NCBI RefSeq assembly: GCF_003073045.1
Contig: NC_037595.1
Span: forward strand, 4,204,227-4,268,226
DNA: 64,000 nucleotides
DNA from: Pomacea canaliculata
Taxonomy: Eukaryota; Mollusca; Gastropoda; Architaenioglossa; Ampullariidae
Reading direction: 5' to 3'
Shown: piece after piece, positions 21,721 to 30,757 of the stretch
Layout of the letters: each line of letters opens with the position of its first letter
Numbering within the stretch: position 1 is the stretch's first letter
The notes under the pieces: generated by a model
Told to the model about the DNA's origin: nothing
Database searches by the model: none
What the model saw: only the letters and a program-made list of their open reading frames with translations
Made by a program: the position numbers and the translations under genes

Positions 21721-21930
21721 ATGAAAACTGGCCAAGAGCAGCCCCCAAATGTAGTGGAGACTGGTGGCGAAACCTTGAAGGAAGGATCCGACTTTTATTC
21801 CCACATAAAGGAAATTACAGCTGATCTTCCAAGAATAGCAAAAGTTCAACTTAAAGATAGGATATACCATCTGGCAAGCAAGGCAGTCGTAACTAATTTA
21901 AAAGCAAAGAAGCAAGGTCTCCAAATGTAG
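21721..21930 (+). CDS. C-type helical ORF, stand-alone
   Basis: Follows TTTGCAGAGA and starts with ATG. It encodes 69 residues to TAG: MKTGQEQPPNVVETGG, then IKEITADLPRIAKVQLKDRI and YHLASKAVVTNLKAKKQG. Its position relative to the acceptor and the LP motif followed by a second helix suggest a distant form of the E2 domain. Unlike E2 it ends in a stop with no donor, so it may make a small protein without a homeodomain. Function unknown. Confidence 0.45.
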   Translation: MKTGQEQPPNVVETGGETLKEGSDFYSHIKEITADLPRIAKVQLKDRIYHLASKAVVTNLKAKKQGLQM

Positions 21931-22069
21931 AGAAACCAACTACAAGCAACACCCCTTAAAACAGGCCGGGCTCTTTAAAATCTTGATCTAAACATTTTTA
22001 TAAAATTTATTTATAAACTTTATAATTATAATAAACACCAAAGTTTATAATATTGTGTTACTTTATTTC

Positions 22070-22294
22070 ATGGAGAAAATAAGCCAAAGAGGCAAAGGTA
22101 CTTTCTTCATGTTGCTTCTAATTTTATGTACAGCCTGGGGACAAAAAACTATAAAACCTGACGGCTGTGTTTACTTTTGCATGCTTGGGAGTACTGTTTG
22201 CTCAGGAAAAGCATTTAATGTTGCTTTTGCTTTCTTTGTGAAAACTGTGTGCGCTTTTGTGTGCGTGTACGTGTCCGCGAGAGGTGAAAAGTGA
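22070..22294 (+). CDS. Possible small secreted-like ORF
   Basis: An ATG opens 74 codons: MEKISQRGKGTFF, a hydrophobic MLLLILCTAWG segment, then a Cys-containing stretch with IKPDGCVYFCML and a Val/Phe/Cys-rich end. It resembles a signal peptide plus a short Cys-rich body. However, the same bases contain TATAAAA, and frame-disrupted copies at 5.3 and 6.6 kb are equally well conserved, so the region could be a promoter with a chance ORF. It lies just upstream of the 22.4-kb homeobox exon. Confidence 0.25.
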   Translation: MEKISQRGKGTFFMLLLILCTAWGQKTIKPDGCVYFCMLGSTVCSGKAFNVAFAFFVKTVCAFVCVYVSARGEK

Positions 22295-22414
22295 AAGAGT
22301 GCGGCAAGCGTGGTTTACATGTAGATGTTCACACACGCTCGCATACACATTTAACACTCTCTTCCTAAAACGTTACAAACATCCTAAAGCCTTGTCTGCA
22401 CCTTCCTATCGCAG

Positions 22415-22713
22415 AACCACCAGCCAGAAGAAGGAGAGCAAGAAGAATGAAACCGTGGCAAAAGAAGCTTTTGGAAAAGAGTTTCAATGCAACCAAATTT
22501 CCATCGATTTCAACATTAAAGAAGCTTTCCAGAAGGACAAGACTATCCACAAAACGGATCGAGGTAGGCACAGTAAACAGATCGAATGCCTAGTCCACTA
22601 GTTGTTAACTAACCAGCCCTGACTTCAGAGACACGTATTAACATTGTGGTTCTACCTTCCAGAGGTGGTTTGCGAACAAGCGGGCACAGGTACGGCGCCG
22701 ACAGAGGCAATAA
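22415..22713 (+). CDS. Homeobox gene, intact homeodomain (copy A)
   Basis: E3 (22415-22563) enters with two bases after CGCAG. In the homeodomain frame it reads PPARRRRARRMKPWQKK, helix 1 LLEKSFN, the turn KFPS, helix 2 LKKLSRRT and LSTKRIE, then GTAGGC. A 99-base intron follows. E4 (22663-22713) reads RWFANKRAQVRRRQRQ and TAA. All homeodomain core and DNA-contact positions are present (Leu16, Phe20, Leu34, Leu40, Ile45, Trp48, Asn51, Arg53). Residue 50 is Ala and residue 52 is Lys. The longer ORF through E3 is in a different frame and is a shadow. Together with the Arg-rich arm, the product should bind DNA in the nucleus. Confidence 0.88.
22564..22662 (+). other. Conserved intron 3
   Basis: This 99-nt intron is nearly identical in diverged paralogs. 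Counted by hand against the 30.9-kb copy it differs at 8 of 99 positions. Landmarks are GTAGGCACAGTAAACAG, GCCTAGTCCACTAGTTG, ACTTCAGAGACACGTATTAA and CATTGTGGTTCTACCTTCCAG shortened to its last bases. It separates homeodomain residues 46 and 47 in every gene of the array. Confidence 0.8.
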
Positions 22714-22839
22714 GGTCAGAGGAAATGTAATTCCAAGAGTTGTCGGTATTATAGATATGTTATTAAATTAAGGAAAGCAAGAAATAAGCATAAATAAGTA
22801 CAAGTACTGAGTTGATCACGAAATATTAATCTTGTAAGG

Positions 22840-23297
22840 CAGGGATGCCCAACCTACGGCCCGCGGGCCATATTCGGCCCGCGAAACTTCTGCCCACAGT
22901 GCAGGAAATCGGCATGTTAGTAATAAAAAACCGAAAAAAAAAACGAAAAAAGCGAAGAAGTATTTATCCCTACGTAAGGGCGTCTCTCAATCTTTTTTTC
23001 GATGGACGAACATTTCAATTCTGTGCTCCGACTTGGTGTCTCTTCATGCAGCCGGACATTCAGAAGTTGGTTTCGGGAAAACAACTTCAAATATCCCACT
23101 AATTACTACATAATTAATGGTAAGTACAACTTGGTTCTAATAAAAAATGGTATCTGCTCTATTTTTTTTTTTTTTTTTTTTTTGGTATTTTTGCGGTGAA
23201 GTGGCCCGCGACACGGCTGTCCGAAATGGATATGGCCCGCGACACGGCTGTCCGAAATGGATATGGCCCGCAGGCCGAAAAAGGTTGGGCATCACTG
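22840..23297. mobile_element. hAT element, non-autonomous, copy A
   Basis: Flanked by the perfect 8-bp duplication TTGTAAGG (22832-22839 and 23298-23305). The left end is CAGGGATGCCCAACCTACGG. The right end reverse-complemented is CAGTGATGCCCAACCTTTTT, and both continue into GGCCCGCGGGCC-like sequence. It is 458 bp with no full transposase, and contains a poly-T tract. Confidence 0.92.
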
Positions 23298-23611
23298 TTG
23301 TAAGGTATAAAAAGAAAATGTAACAATATTTAAAAATGCACAACAGCTTAAAAACATTGAGGTTTGATTCTACAATAGGAAAGCTTAACTCTGTATGACA
23401 TTACTTTTGTATGCCATTTAGAAGGTAGCTTGGTACACATTTTTTTTTCCTAGAGTTTAAATAGTTTTCGTATGCTTTCAGTTTTGTTGACCTCCTTCTG
23501 TGCATGATGATATTTGTATGTAAATATATCTGAAATGGAAGGGTGGTGATTCCTTAGGATTGTGGAATTGGGAACATATGTGTTAATCATATATCGACAA
23601 CGACAATGTCG

Positions 23612-23689
23612 ACGTGGTTCTGCAATCGAAGGGCCAAGTGGCGGCGGAAGAGAAGAGCTACCTATGCCGCCAGAAAAAACTCAAAATAA
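23612..23689 (+). CDS. Orphan recognition-helix exon (E4 type), copy A
   Basis: Reads TWFCNRRAKWRRKRRATYAA and ends at TAA after 25 codons, an intact helix 3 with Trp48, Phe49, Cys50, Asn51, Arg53 and Trp56 plus an Arg-rich tail. The usual TTCCAG acceptor is missing: the upstream sequence ends CGACAACGACAATGTCG. No E3 exon lies between the hAT element and this exon. It is probably a fragment, unless an unseen donor splices to it. Confidence 0.6.
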   Translation, partial: TWFCNRRAKWRRKRRATYAARKNSK

Positions 23690-23920
23690 GAATTAGAAGT
23701 TGGCCCGCGAAACAGGATCGCTTTCTTATTCAATATATATATATATTGAACGTACGTATATTTGTATTCAAAAGACGAAAAGAATCGCCATTTTATATGA
23801 ATGTTATAATTATGCAGCTAATATTCTTTGGTTTCTATCCTGCCAAATCCCACCTATCCTTCGTTATAAAAATATATAAATATTCATTATCATCATCATC
23901 ACTACTGGTATCTTTTCAGG

Positions 23921-24034
23921 ATGCAGTTCATATGGAGAGTGTTTCGTTACGCAGCCAAATGGGCATTGACATGGCTGGAGCTCCAGTCACCAGAGCAGGA
24001 GAATTCACGCCCACCTCCTAGACACATTAATTAA
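23921..24034 (+). CDS. E1-class exon e (no donor)
   Basis: ATG after TTTCAGG, as in the other E1 exons. It starts MQFIWRVFRYAAKWALTWLE. It runs on through QENSRPPPRHIN to TAA because the GTGAGT donor is replaced by TAGACACATTAA, the 3' end of the intron in front of E2. A deletion appears to have fused E1 directly to the end of intron 1. Confidence 0.5.
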   Translation: MQFIWRVFRYAAKWALTWLELQSPEQENSRPPPRHIN

Positions 24035-24056
24035 GTCTTTTTTAAATTATTTGCAG

Positions 24057-24200
24057 ATAAACATAGATGAGCCATCTCCCGGGGGTAGTGATCCTCCCCT
24101 CCCCAAGGGGGGAAAAAGAATCAAAAGAAGGATGAAATCAAACACTTTTTTAAGTTGAAGAAATCTCTCATCAACTGTCTGCCTGTGGAGATAGGGATCT
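24057..24200 (+). pseudogene. E2-class exon, NIDEPSPGGSD type, copy A
   Basis: Same sequence and same six-T frameshift as at 15546. It lies 22 bases after the E1 exon e frame ends, reached through TTATTTGCAG. Confidence 0.6.
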
Positions 24201-24472
24201 CTGTTTTCTGCTTTCTTTGTGACAGTTTTATTTTGGTAGTCTTCTTTTCTACTCTGCTTGTCTTCCATAAATCATTCGTGTGTTATATGGGTGTTCTTAT
24301 AATAGTAGGTTGAAATATGCACATGTATAATGTCTTCTTTTTTTTAAAAGTTTGAAGTACAAGCCAAGTGCACAATTTTTTCTTTAGGATCAGGTTAAGT
24401 TAATTTAATGTACCCCCACACACATATGCATGCCTAGACACATTAATTAAGTCTTTTTTTAATTATTTGCAG

Positions 24473-24998
24473 ACCGATACCAACGAGCCACATGAAGCCA
24501 GAAGGCGCCGTCGACTGCGGCCATGGCAGATACAACTGCTGGATGTTAGCTACAAGAAGTCGCAATACCCATCGCATGTCACAGTGGTGACATTAAGTCG
24601 CAGAACGCACGTCAAAGTGCAGAAGATTTACGTAAGCACAGTAAACAGTTATAATACCTAGTCCACTATTAAACAGTCCTGACTTCAGAGTTTCTGTAAT
24701 ATGATTTTTTTTACATGGTGGGGTTGTTAGCCCTACCACAACCTATTTTACCTCTAGGTGAGGTGTCCACCTTAGTCGCCTCTTACTGGCTGGATGGCAG
24801 GGACCCTATTCTTACAATGCTTGCTAGGCAAGCATACCCCAGGGTCCCACAGGGAGCCTGACCAGAGACACGTATTAACATTGTTGTTCTTCCTTCCAGA
24901 GATGGTATATCAATAGGCGCGCTCAGCAGCGTCGTGCGCAACATCGCCCTCAACGTCGCCGTCGCCCTCATCAGCGCCGTCGCCCACCTCGGCCTTGA
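24473..24998 (+). CDS. Homeobox gene, intact homeodomain, Tyr49 type
   Basis: E3 (24473-24631) starts in phase 0 after TTTGCAG and encodes TDTNEPHEARRRRRLRPWQ, helix 1 LLDVSYKK, the turn QYPS, helix 2 VVTLSRRT and VKVQKIY, then a GTAAGC donor. E4 (24900-24998) follows TTCCAG and reads RWYINRRAQQRRAQ, an Arg/Pro/His-rich tail and TGA. The joined homeodomain has the correct 60-residue spacing, with Trp48, Tyr49 in place of Phe, Ile50, Asn51 and Arg53. Intron 3 carries the same inserted element as the 10.5-kb gene, so the two are sisters. This E3 begins a whole codon, so it would need a phase-0 upstream exon or a start we do not see. Confidence 0.82.
24712..24862. mobile_element. Intron 3 insertion, second copy
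   Basis: Same block as 10596-10762 (GGTGGGGTTGTTAGCCCTAC to CCCCAGGGTCCC), at the same place in intron 3. Confidence 0.6.
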
Positions 24999-25091
24999 GG
25001 TAAGAGGAAATGCAATTTGAGGTGTCTCTACTACTCCAGTCTGTCTTTTCACTGTAATGGAAAGAAGGGGTGGGAGCCTTCGTAGCCCCAA

Positions 25092-25096
25092 TCATT

Positions 25097-25146
<50 letters not shown>

Positions 25147-25147
25147 G
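25092..25147. repeat. TTG microsatellite
   Basis: An uninterrupted TTG run about 300 bases after a homeobox stop codon. Unit B carries a shorter run at 28342-28386, the kind of length change expected between duplicated copies. Confidence 0.9.
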
Positions 25148-25419
25148 ACTGATGACAGCGTCCTTGTAGGAGACACGAAAGCTACAATGCCTGGACTGCT
25201 TGTGTGATGGATCGTATGCGGACGGCAATACACGTGCTTGTCTACAAGTCTTGCAGTCTGTTGTCTACAACAAGCTTTACAGTCTATTGTGTACAACAAG
25301 CCTTACTTATCCTAGTTTAGATGAGACGAGATACTATAACATAGAAGCTCTGTTTTCTTTCTCATCCTGTGAGCTCTGTCTTGCACGCATCTGACCACTG
25401 ATTTCCATTCACTCCATTC

Positions 25420-25644
25420 ATGGAGAAAATAAACCAAATTGGCAAAGGTACTTTCTTCATGTTGCTTCTAATTTTGTGTACAGCCTGGGGACAAAAAACT
25501 ATAAAACCTGACGGCTGTGTTTACTTTTGCATGCTTGGGAGTACTGTTTGCTCAGGAAAAGCATTTAATGCTGCTTTTGCTTTCTTTGTGAAAACTGTGT
25601 GCGCTTTTGTGTGCGTGTACGTGTCCGCGAGAGGTGAAAAGTGA
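25420..25644 (+). CDS. Possible small secreted-like ORF, copy B
   Basis: Second copy of the 22070 ORF, intact, with NQIG for SQRG near the start and one Val to Ala change near the middle. The same doubts apply: it may be a promoter segment with a chance reading frame. Confidence 0.25.
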   Translation: MEKINQIGKGTFFMLLLILCTAWGQKTIKPDGCVYFCMLGSTVCSGKAFNAAFAFFVKTVCAFVCVYVSARGEK

Positions 25645-25762
25645 AAGAGTGCGGCAAGCGTGGTTTACATGTAGATGTTCACACACGCTCGCATACACAT
25701 TTAACACTCTCTTCCTAAACGTTACAACATCCTAAAGCCTTGTCTGCACCTTCCTATCGCAG

Positions 25763-26061
25763 AACCACCAGCCAGAAGAAGGAGAGCAAGAAGAATGAAA
25801 CCGTGGCAAAAGAAGCTTTTGGAAAAGAGTTTCAATGCAACCAAATTTCCATCGATTTCAACATTAAAGAAGCTTTCCAGAAGGACAAGACTATCCACAA
25901 AACGGATCGAGGTAGGCACAGTAAACAGATCGAATGCCTAGTCCACTAGTTGTTAACTAACCAGCCCTGACTTCAGAGACACGTATTAACATTGTGGTTC
26001 TACCTTCCAGAGGTGGTTTGCGAACAAGCGGGCACAGGTACGGCGCCGACAGAGGCAATAA
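25763..26061 (+). CDS. Homeobox gene, intact homeodomain (copy B)
   Basis: E3 (25763-25911) and E4 (26011-26061) repeat the 22.4-kb gene with no visible coding change: PWQKK, LLEKSF, KFPS, LSTKRIE, then RWFANKRAQVRRRQRQ and TAA. Splice sites and the 99-base intron are also preserved. The identity shows a recent duplication; two copies of one homeodomain can share a role or differ in dosage. Confidence 0.88.
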
Positions 26062-26186
26062 GGTCAGAGGAAATGTAATTCCAAGAGTTGTCGGTATTAT
26101 AGATATGTTATAAATTAAGGAAAGCAAGAAATAAGCATAAATAAGTACAAGTACTGAGTTGATCACGAAATATTAATCTTGTAAGG

Positions 26187-26644
26187 CAGGGATGCCCAAC
26201 CTACGGCCCGCGGGCCATATTCGGCCCGCGAAACTTCTGCCCACAGTGCAGGAAATCGGCATGTTAGTAATAAAAAACCGAAAAAAAACGAAAAAAGCGA
26301 AGAAGTATTTATCCCTACGTAAGGGCGTCTCTCAATCTTTTTTTCGATGGACGAACATTTCAATTCTGTGCTCCGACTTGGTGTCTCTTCATGCAGCCGG
26401 ACATTCAGAAGTTGGTTTCGGGAAAACAACTTCAAATATCCCACTAATTACTACATAATTAATGGTAAGTACAACTTGGTTCTAATAAAAAATGGTATCT
26501 GCTCTATTTTTTTTTTTTTTTTTTTTTTTTTTTATTTTTGCGGTGAAGTGGCCCGCGACACGGCTGTCCGAAATGGATATGGCCCGCGACACGGCTGTCC
26601 GAAATGGATATGGCCCGCAGGCCGAAAAAGGTTGGGCATCACTG
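26187..26644. mobile_element. hAT element, copy B
   Basis: Same element and same TTGTAAGG target-site duplication as 22840-23297, carried along by the tandem duplication rather than inserted independently. Confidence 0.9.
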
Positions 26645-26955
26645 TTGTAAGGTATAAAAGAAAATTAACAATATTTAAAATGCACAACAGCTTAAAAACA
26701 TTGAGGTTTGATTCTACAATAGGAAAGCTTAACTCTGTATGACATTACTTTTGTATGCCATTTAGAAGGTAGCTTGGTACACATTTTTTTTTCCTAGAGT
26801 TTAAATAGTTTCGTATGCTTTCAGTTTTGTTGACCTCCTTCTGTGCATGATGATATTTGTATGTAAATATATCTGAAATGGAAGGGTGGTGATTCCTTAG
26901 GATTGTGGAATTGGGAACATATGTGTTAATCATATATCGACAACGACAAATGTCG

Positions 26956-27033
26956 ACGTGGTTCTGCAATCGAAGGGCCAAGTGGCGGCGGAAGAGAAGA
27001 GCTACCTATGCCGCCAGAAAAAACTCAAAATAA
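26956..27033 (+). CDS. Orphan recognition-helix exon, copy B
   Basis: Repeats 23612-23689 (TWFCNRRAKWRRKRR, TAA) inside unit B. Confidence 0.55.
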   Translation, partial: TWFCNRRAKWRRKRRATYAARKNSK

Positions 27034-27263
27034 GAATTAGAAGTTGGGCCCGCGAAACAGGATCGCTTTCTTATTCAATATATATATATTGAACGTACGT
27101 ATATTTGTATTCAAAAAGACGAAAAGAATCGCCATTTTATATGAATGTTATAATTATGCAGCTAATATTCTTTGGTTTCTATCCTGCCAATCCCACCTAT
27201 CCTTCGTTATAAAAATATATAAATATTCATTATCATCATCATCACTACTGGTATCTTTTCAGG

Positions 27264-27377
27264 ATGCAGTTCATATGGAGAGTGTTTCGTTACGCAGCCA
27301 AATGGGCATTGACATGGCTGGAGCTCCAGTCACCAGAGCAGGAGAATTCACGCCCACCTCCTAGACACATTAATTAA
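27264..27377 (+). CDS. E1-class exon f (no donor)
   Basis: Repeats 23921-24034 inside unit B, again without a donor. Confidence 0.45.
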   Translation: MQFIWRVFRYAAKWALTWLELQSPEQENSRPPPRHIN

Positions 27378-27399
27378 GTCTTTTTTAAATTATTTGCAG

Positions 27400-27545
27400 A
27401 TAAACATAGATGAGCCATCTCCCGGGGGTAGTGATCCTCCCTCCCCAAGGGGGGAAAAAAAAGAATCAAAAGAAGGATGAAATCAAACACTTTTTTAAGT
27501 TGAAGAAATCTCTCATCAAACTGTCTGCCTGTGGAGATAGGGATC
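27400..27545 (+). pseudogene. E2-class exon, NIDEPSPGGSD type, copy B
   Basis: As 24057, with further indels in the run of C and A after SDPP, so the frame is broken twice. Confidence 0.55.
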
Positions 27546-27930
27546 TCTGTTTTCTGCTTTCTTTGTGACAGTTTTATTTTGGTAGTCTTCTTTTCTACTC
27601 TGCTTGTCTTCCATAAAGCATTGGTGTGTTATATGGGTGTTCTTATAATAGTCGGTTGAAATATGCACATGTATAGTGTCTTTTTTTTAAAAAAGTTTGA
27701 AGTACAAGCCAAGTGCAAAATTTTTTCTTTAGGATCAGGTTAAGTTAATTTAATGTACCCCCACACACATATGCATGCCTAGACACATTAATTAAGTCTT
27801 TTTTTAATTATTTGCAGACCGATACCAACGAGCCACATGACCATTCAACCTGAGGGCGATGAGGTCGTAGGAAATGTAATTCCGGTCCAATGCAAACAAA
27901 GAAAAATTTTATAAACAAGCCTCTTTAAGT

Positions 27931-28174
27931 GGCAGAAGGCGCAGACGATTGCAGCCATGGCAAACAGACATGCTAGTACGAAGCTTCAACATGGCTGAGT
28001 ACCCTAGTCCTGCTACTTAGTCGCCTCTTACTGGCTGGATGGCAGGGACCCTATTCTTACAATGCTTGCTAGGCAAGCATACCCCAGGGTCCCACAGGGA
28101 GCCTGACCAGAGACAAGTATTAACATTGTTGTTCTTCCTTCCAGAGATGGTATATCAATAGGCGCGCTCAGTAG
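27931..28174 (+). pseudogene. Broken homeobox gene, truncated E3 and stop in E4
   Basis: E3 starts GRRRRRLQPWQTDMLVRSFN and reaches the turn EYPS, then stops at TAG 28018 where the coding sequence is joined directly to the 3' half of the intron-3 insertion element. Helix 2, the donor and half of the intron are deleted. E4 (28145-28174) reads RWYINRRAQ and then TAG where the unit-A gene has CAG. Both lesions kill the gene. The surviving E3 half is a different homeodomain from that at 24473, so unit B was not a plain copy of unit A here. Confidence 0.8.
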
Positions 28175-28341
28175 CGTCGTGCGCAACATCGCCCTCAACG
28201 TCGCCGTCGCCCTCATCAGCGCCGTCGCCCACCTCGGCCTTGAGGTAAGAGGAAATGCAATTTGAGGTGTCTCTACTACTCCAGTCTGTCTTTTCACTGT
28301 AATGGAAAGAAGGGGTGGGAGCCTTCGTAGCCCCAATCATT

Positions 28342-28385
<44 letters not shown>

Positions 28386-28653
28386 GACTGATGACAGCGT
28401 CCTTGTAGGAGACACGAAAGCTACAATGCCTGGACTGCTTGTGTGATGGATCGTATGCGGACGCAATACACGTGCTTGTCTACAAGTTCTTGGCAGTCTG
28501 TTGTCTACAACAAGCTTTACAGTCTATTGTGTACAACAAGCCTTACTTATCCTAGTTTAGATGAGACGAGATACTATAACATAGAAGCTCTGTTTTCTTT
28601 CTCATCCTGTGAGCTCTGTCTTGCACGCAATCTTGACCACTGATTTCCATTCA

Positions 28654-29370
28654 CTGCAAGTTTCCGTGACAGGATGGGATGTTGGGATGGAATGTGGGGT
28701 GGGGACTGGTGCCACTGCACCCAAGCACACCGTGACGTCACTACGTGTTTCATGGCTTCCGGAAGTAATAAACTGCACAGGTGCTTGATCCTTGCACCCC
28801 TTACCTGGAAATATTTATGAGCGAAGGTCAAGCAAAGGTGTGCTGAGCGCTGGCTTTTGTTCTATCGATTACCGATGGCGAGGTGGTCAATGTTTTATTA
28901 CTGACAATAAAGCCTAGACAACCAAGTAGACTTCGTAAACCTGGTTTGTCATACTAGTCAAGTATAGTAGTCTTCATAATGTAACAAGACCTTCAACAAA
29001 GCCAAACAATTCAGCAATAAAAGGCTAACAGAAGATTATTCCCTCGCAAATCACCTGCGGCCTGTTGAACTGACCTCCAGCGTCTGGTCACAGACTCACC
29101 TGATTCTGTACGACGACCAGAGGTTGTATATCACTGAACCCTAAGGTGCTCCCGTGCTCACTGGAGCGTCGACTCAGGTATAAAGAAGTGCTGAGCATTG
29201 CATCTTACATACCTCCAGGGTGGGTGGGGTAGAGTCAAGGGACGCAACCGGTCCCTCAAAAAAAGATATTAAGGCAAGAATGTGAACATCGTTCACTGTC
29301 AGTATAGAGTTGTCCCCTCCCCTCTCCAAAGCCGAACATCTTCCTACGCCACTGAACACGTGTTAAACAT

Positions 29371-29404
<34 letters not shown>

Positions 29405-29835
29405 ACATACACACCTGTTATTGCAGCAACACACACACACACACACACCTGTTATTGCAGCAGTTAGGAGGAAGTGTGAGGGACGAGACTCACTAGAGGG
29501 TCTGCCTTGTGGTCTACATCCCATTGGTACCATGAAACACACTTGTAATGTTTTACAGTTAAACGTATCCTTGTCGCTCTCAACATAATTCAGTCCTATC
29601 TTTCTGACATCATAGTGATTTCTAATCTCATAACAGAGTAGCCGAGATAACCGAACCAATCACAAGTGAGCGTACTGATCGCATGAGTAATCGTAATCTT
29701 GACTGATCACATGCCGGTAACCATAACCGTGTTGTCACATGCCAGTAACCATAACCATCACGTTTCATCAGCAATTAATCAGTAGACAGTAAAGTACATA
29801 GAGGTAGGCTTGGTCATTACTGAAGTTCACTCTCT
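28654..29835. other. Non-coding stretch with TC/AC microsatellites
   Basis: No exon is recognised. TC and AC runs lie at about 29371-29445, with a duplicated ACCTGTTATTGCAGCA string. An ORF at 29836-30066 has no recognisable features and is probably chance. Confidence 0.5.
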
Positions 29836-30106
29836 TTGACTCCCTTTGATTTCTGGAATTTCAGGAACCATTTGCATTACAGGTTACTGGATGTCCATCT
29901 GGAACATCATCTAGCTATGGTTTGGGAGGCACATCCAGAATATATCTTTTTCCTTTTGGACCTCCAACACCAAAAGATTTTTGTTGGGTTGTTTATAACA
30001 GGATTTTTGATTAATGTTTTAATTTTTCAGATCTCTTATCTTTTTCATTTTTGTAGTAAAAATTGACTCTTTTGAGCAAGTTAATGACAGATGATTTATT
30101 TTGTAT

Positions 30107-30690
30107 TTGAGAATTCACGCCCGCCTCCTAGACACATTAATTAAGTCTTTTTTAAATTATTTGCAGATAAACATAGATGAGCCATCTCCCGGGGGTAGTG
30201 ATCCTCCCCTCCCCAAGGGGGGAAAAAGAATCAAAAGAAGGATGAAATCAAACACTTTTTTAAGTTGAAGAAATCTCTCATCAACTGTCTGCCTGTGGAG
30301 ATAGGGATCTCTGTTTTCTGCTTTCTTTGTGACAGTTTTTATTTTGGTAGTCTTCTTTTCTACTCTGCTTGTCTTCCATAAATCATTGGTGTGTTATATG
30401 GGTGTTCTTATAATAGTAGGTTGAATATGCACATGTATAATGTCTTCTTTTTTTTAAAAGTTTGAAGTACAAGCCAAGTGCAAATTTTTTCTTTAGGATC
30501 AGGTTAAGTTAATTTAATGTACCCCCACACACATATGCATGCCTAGACACATTAATTAAGTCTTTTTTTAATTATTTGCAGACCGATACCAACGAGCCAC
30601 ATGACCTTTCAACCTGAGGGCGATGAGGTCGTAGGAAATGTAATTCCGGTCCAATGCAAACAAAGAAAAATATTTTATAAACAAGCCTCT
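30107..30690. repeat. Third partial copy of the duplication unit
   Basis: Matches 27344-27930: GAATTCACGCCC, the E2-class exon at 30177 with the six-T frameshift, GCATTGGTG-like spacer and ACCGATACCAACGAGCCACA. It is followed by a different E3 exon. Confidence 0.8.
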
Positions 30691-30757
30691 TTAAGTGGCA
30701 TCTTATAACATCTTATTCATCAACATAGACATCATGTAGCCTTGTCTGCGCCTGCAG

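Larger units (their letters stand above)
22066..25418 (+). repeat. Tandem duplication, unit A (3.35 kb)
   Basis: Begins TTCATGGAGAAAATAA and ends GATTTCCATTCACT. Unit B (25419-28653) repeats the same content in the same order: putative small ORF, homeobox exon pair, hAT element, orphan E4, E1, E2 copy, second homeobox exon pair and TTG microsatellite. Unit B lacks 3' half of the second E3 exon. Confidence 0.9.
25419..28653 (+). repeat. Tandem duplication, unit B (3.23 kb)
   Basis: Second copy of 22066-25418, nearly identical over most of its length. The main difference is that 24497-24768 of unit A is replaced at 27843-28020 by a different 5' part of an E3 exon and a short deletion. Single-base differences cluster in homopolymers. 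Confidence 0.9.

Noticed and set aside
22257..22601. A 114-codon ORF over the 22.4-kb exon as a gene of its own
   Set aside because: It is a shadow frame. The frame one base over joins a homeodomain to the next exon at proper splice sites, and its paralogs agree.
24783..25299. Minus-strand ORFs with a poly-Asn run
   Set aside because: They arise from the TTG microsatellite and from the complement of the Arg-rich E4 exon; the + strand homeobox explains the sequence.
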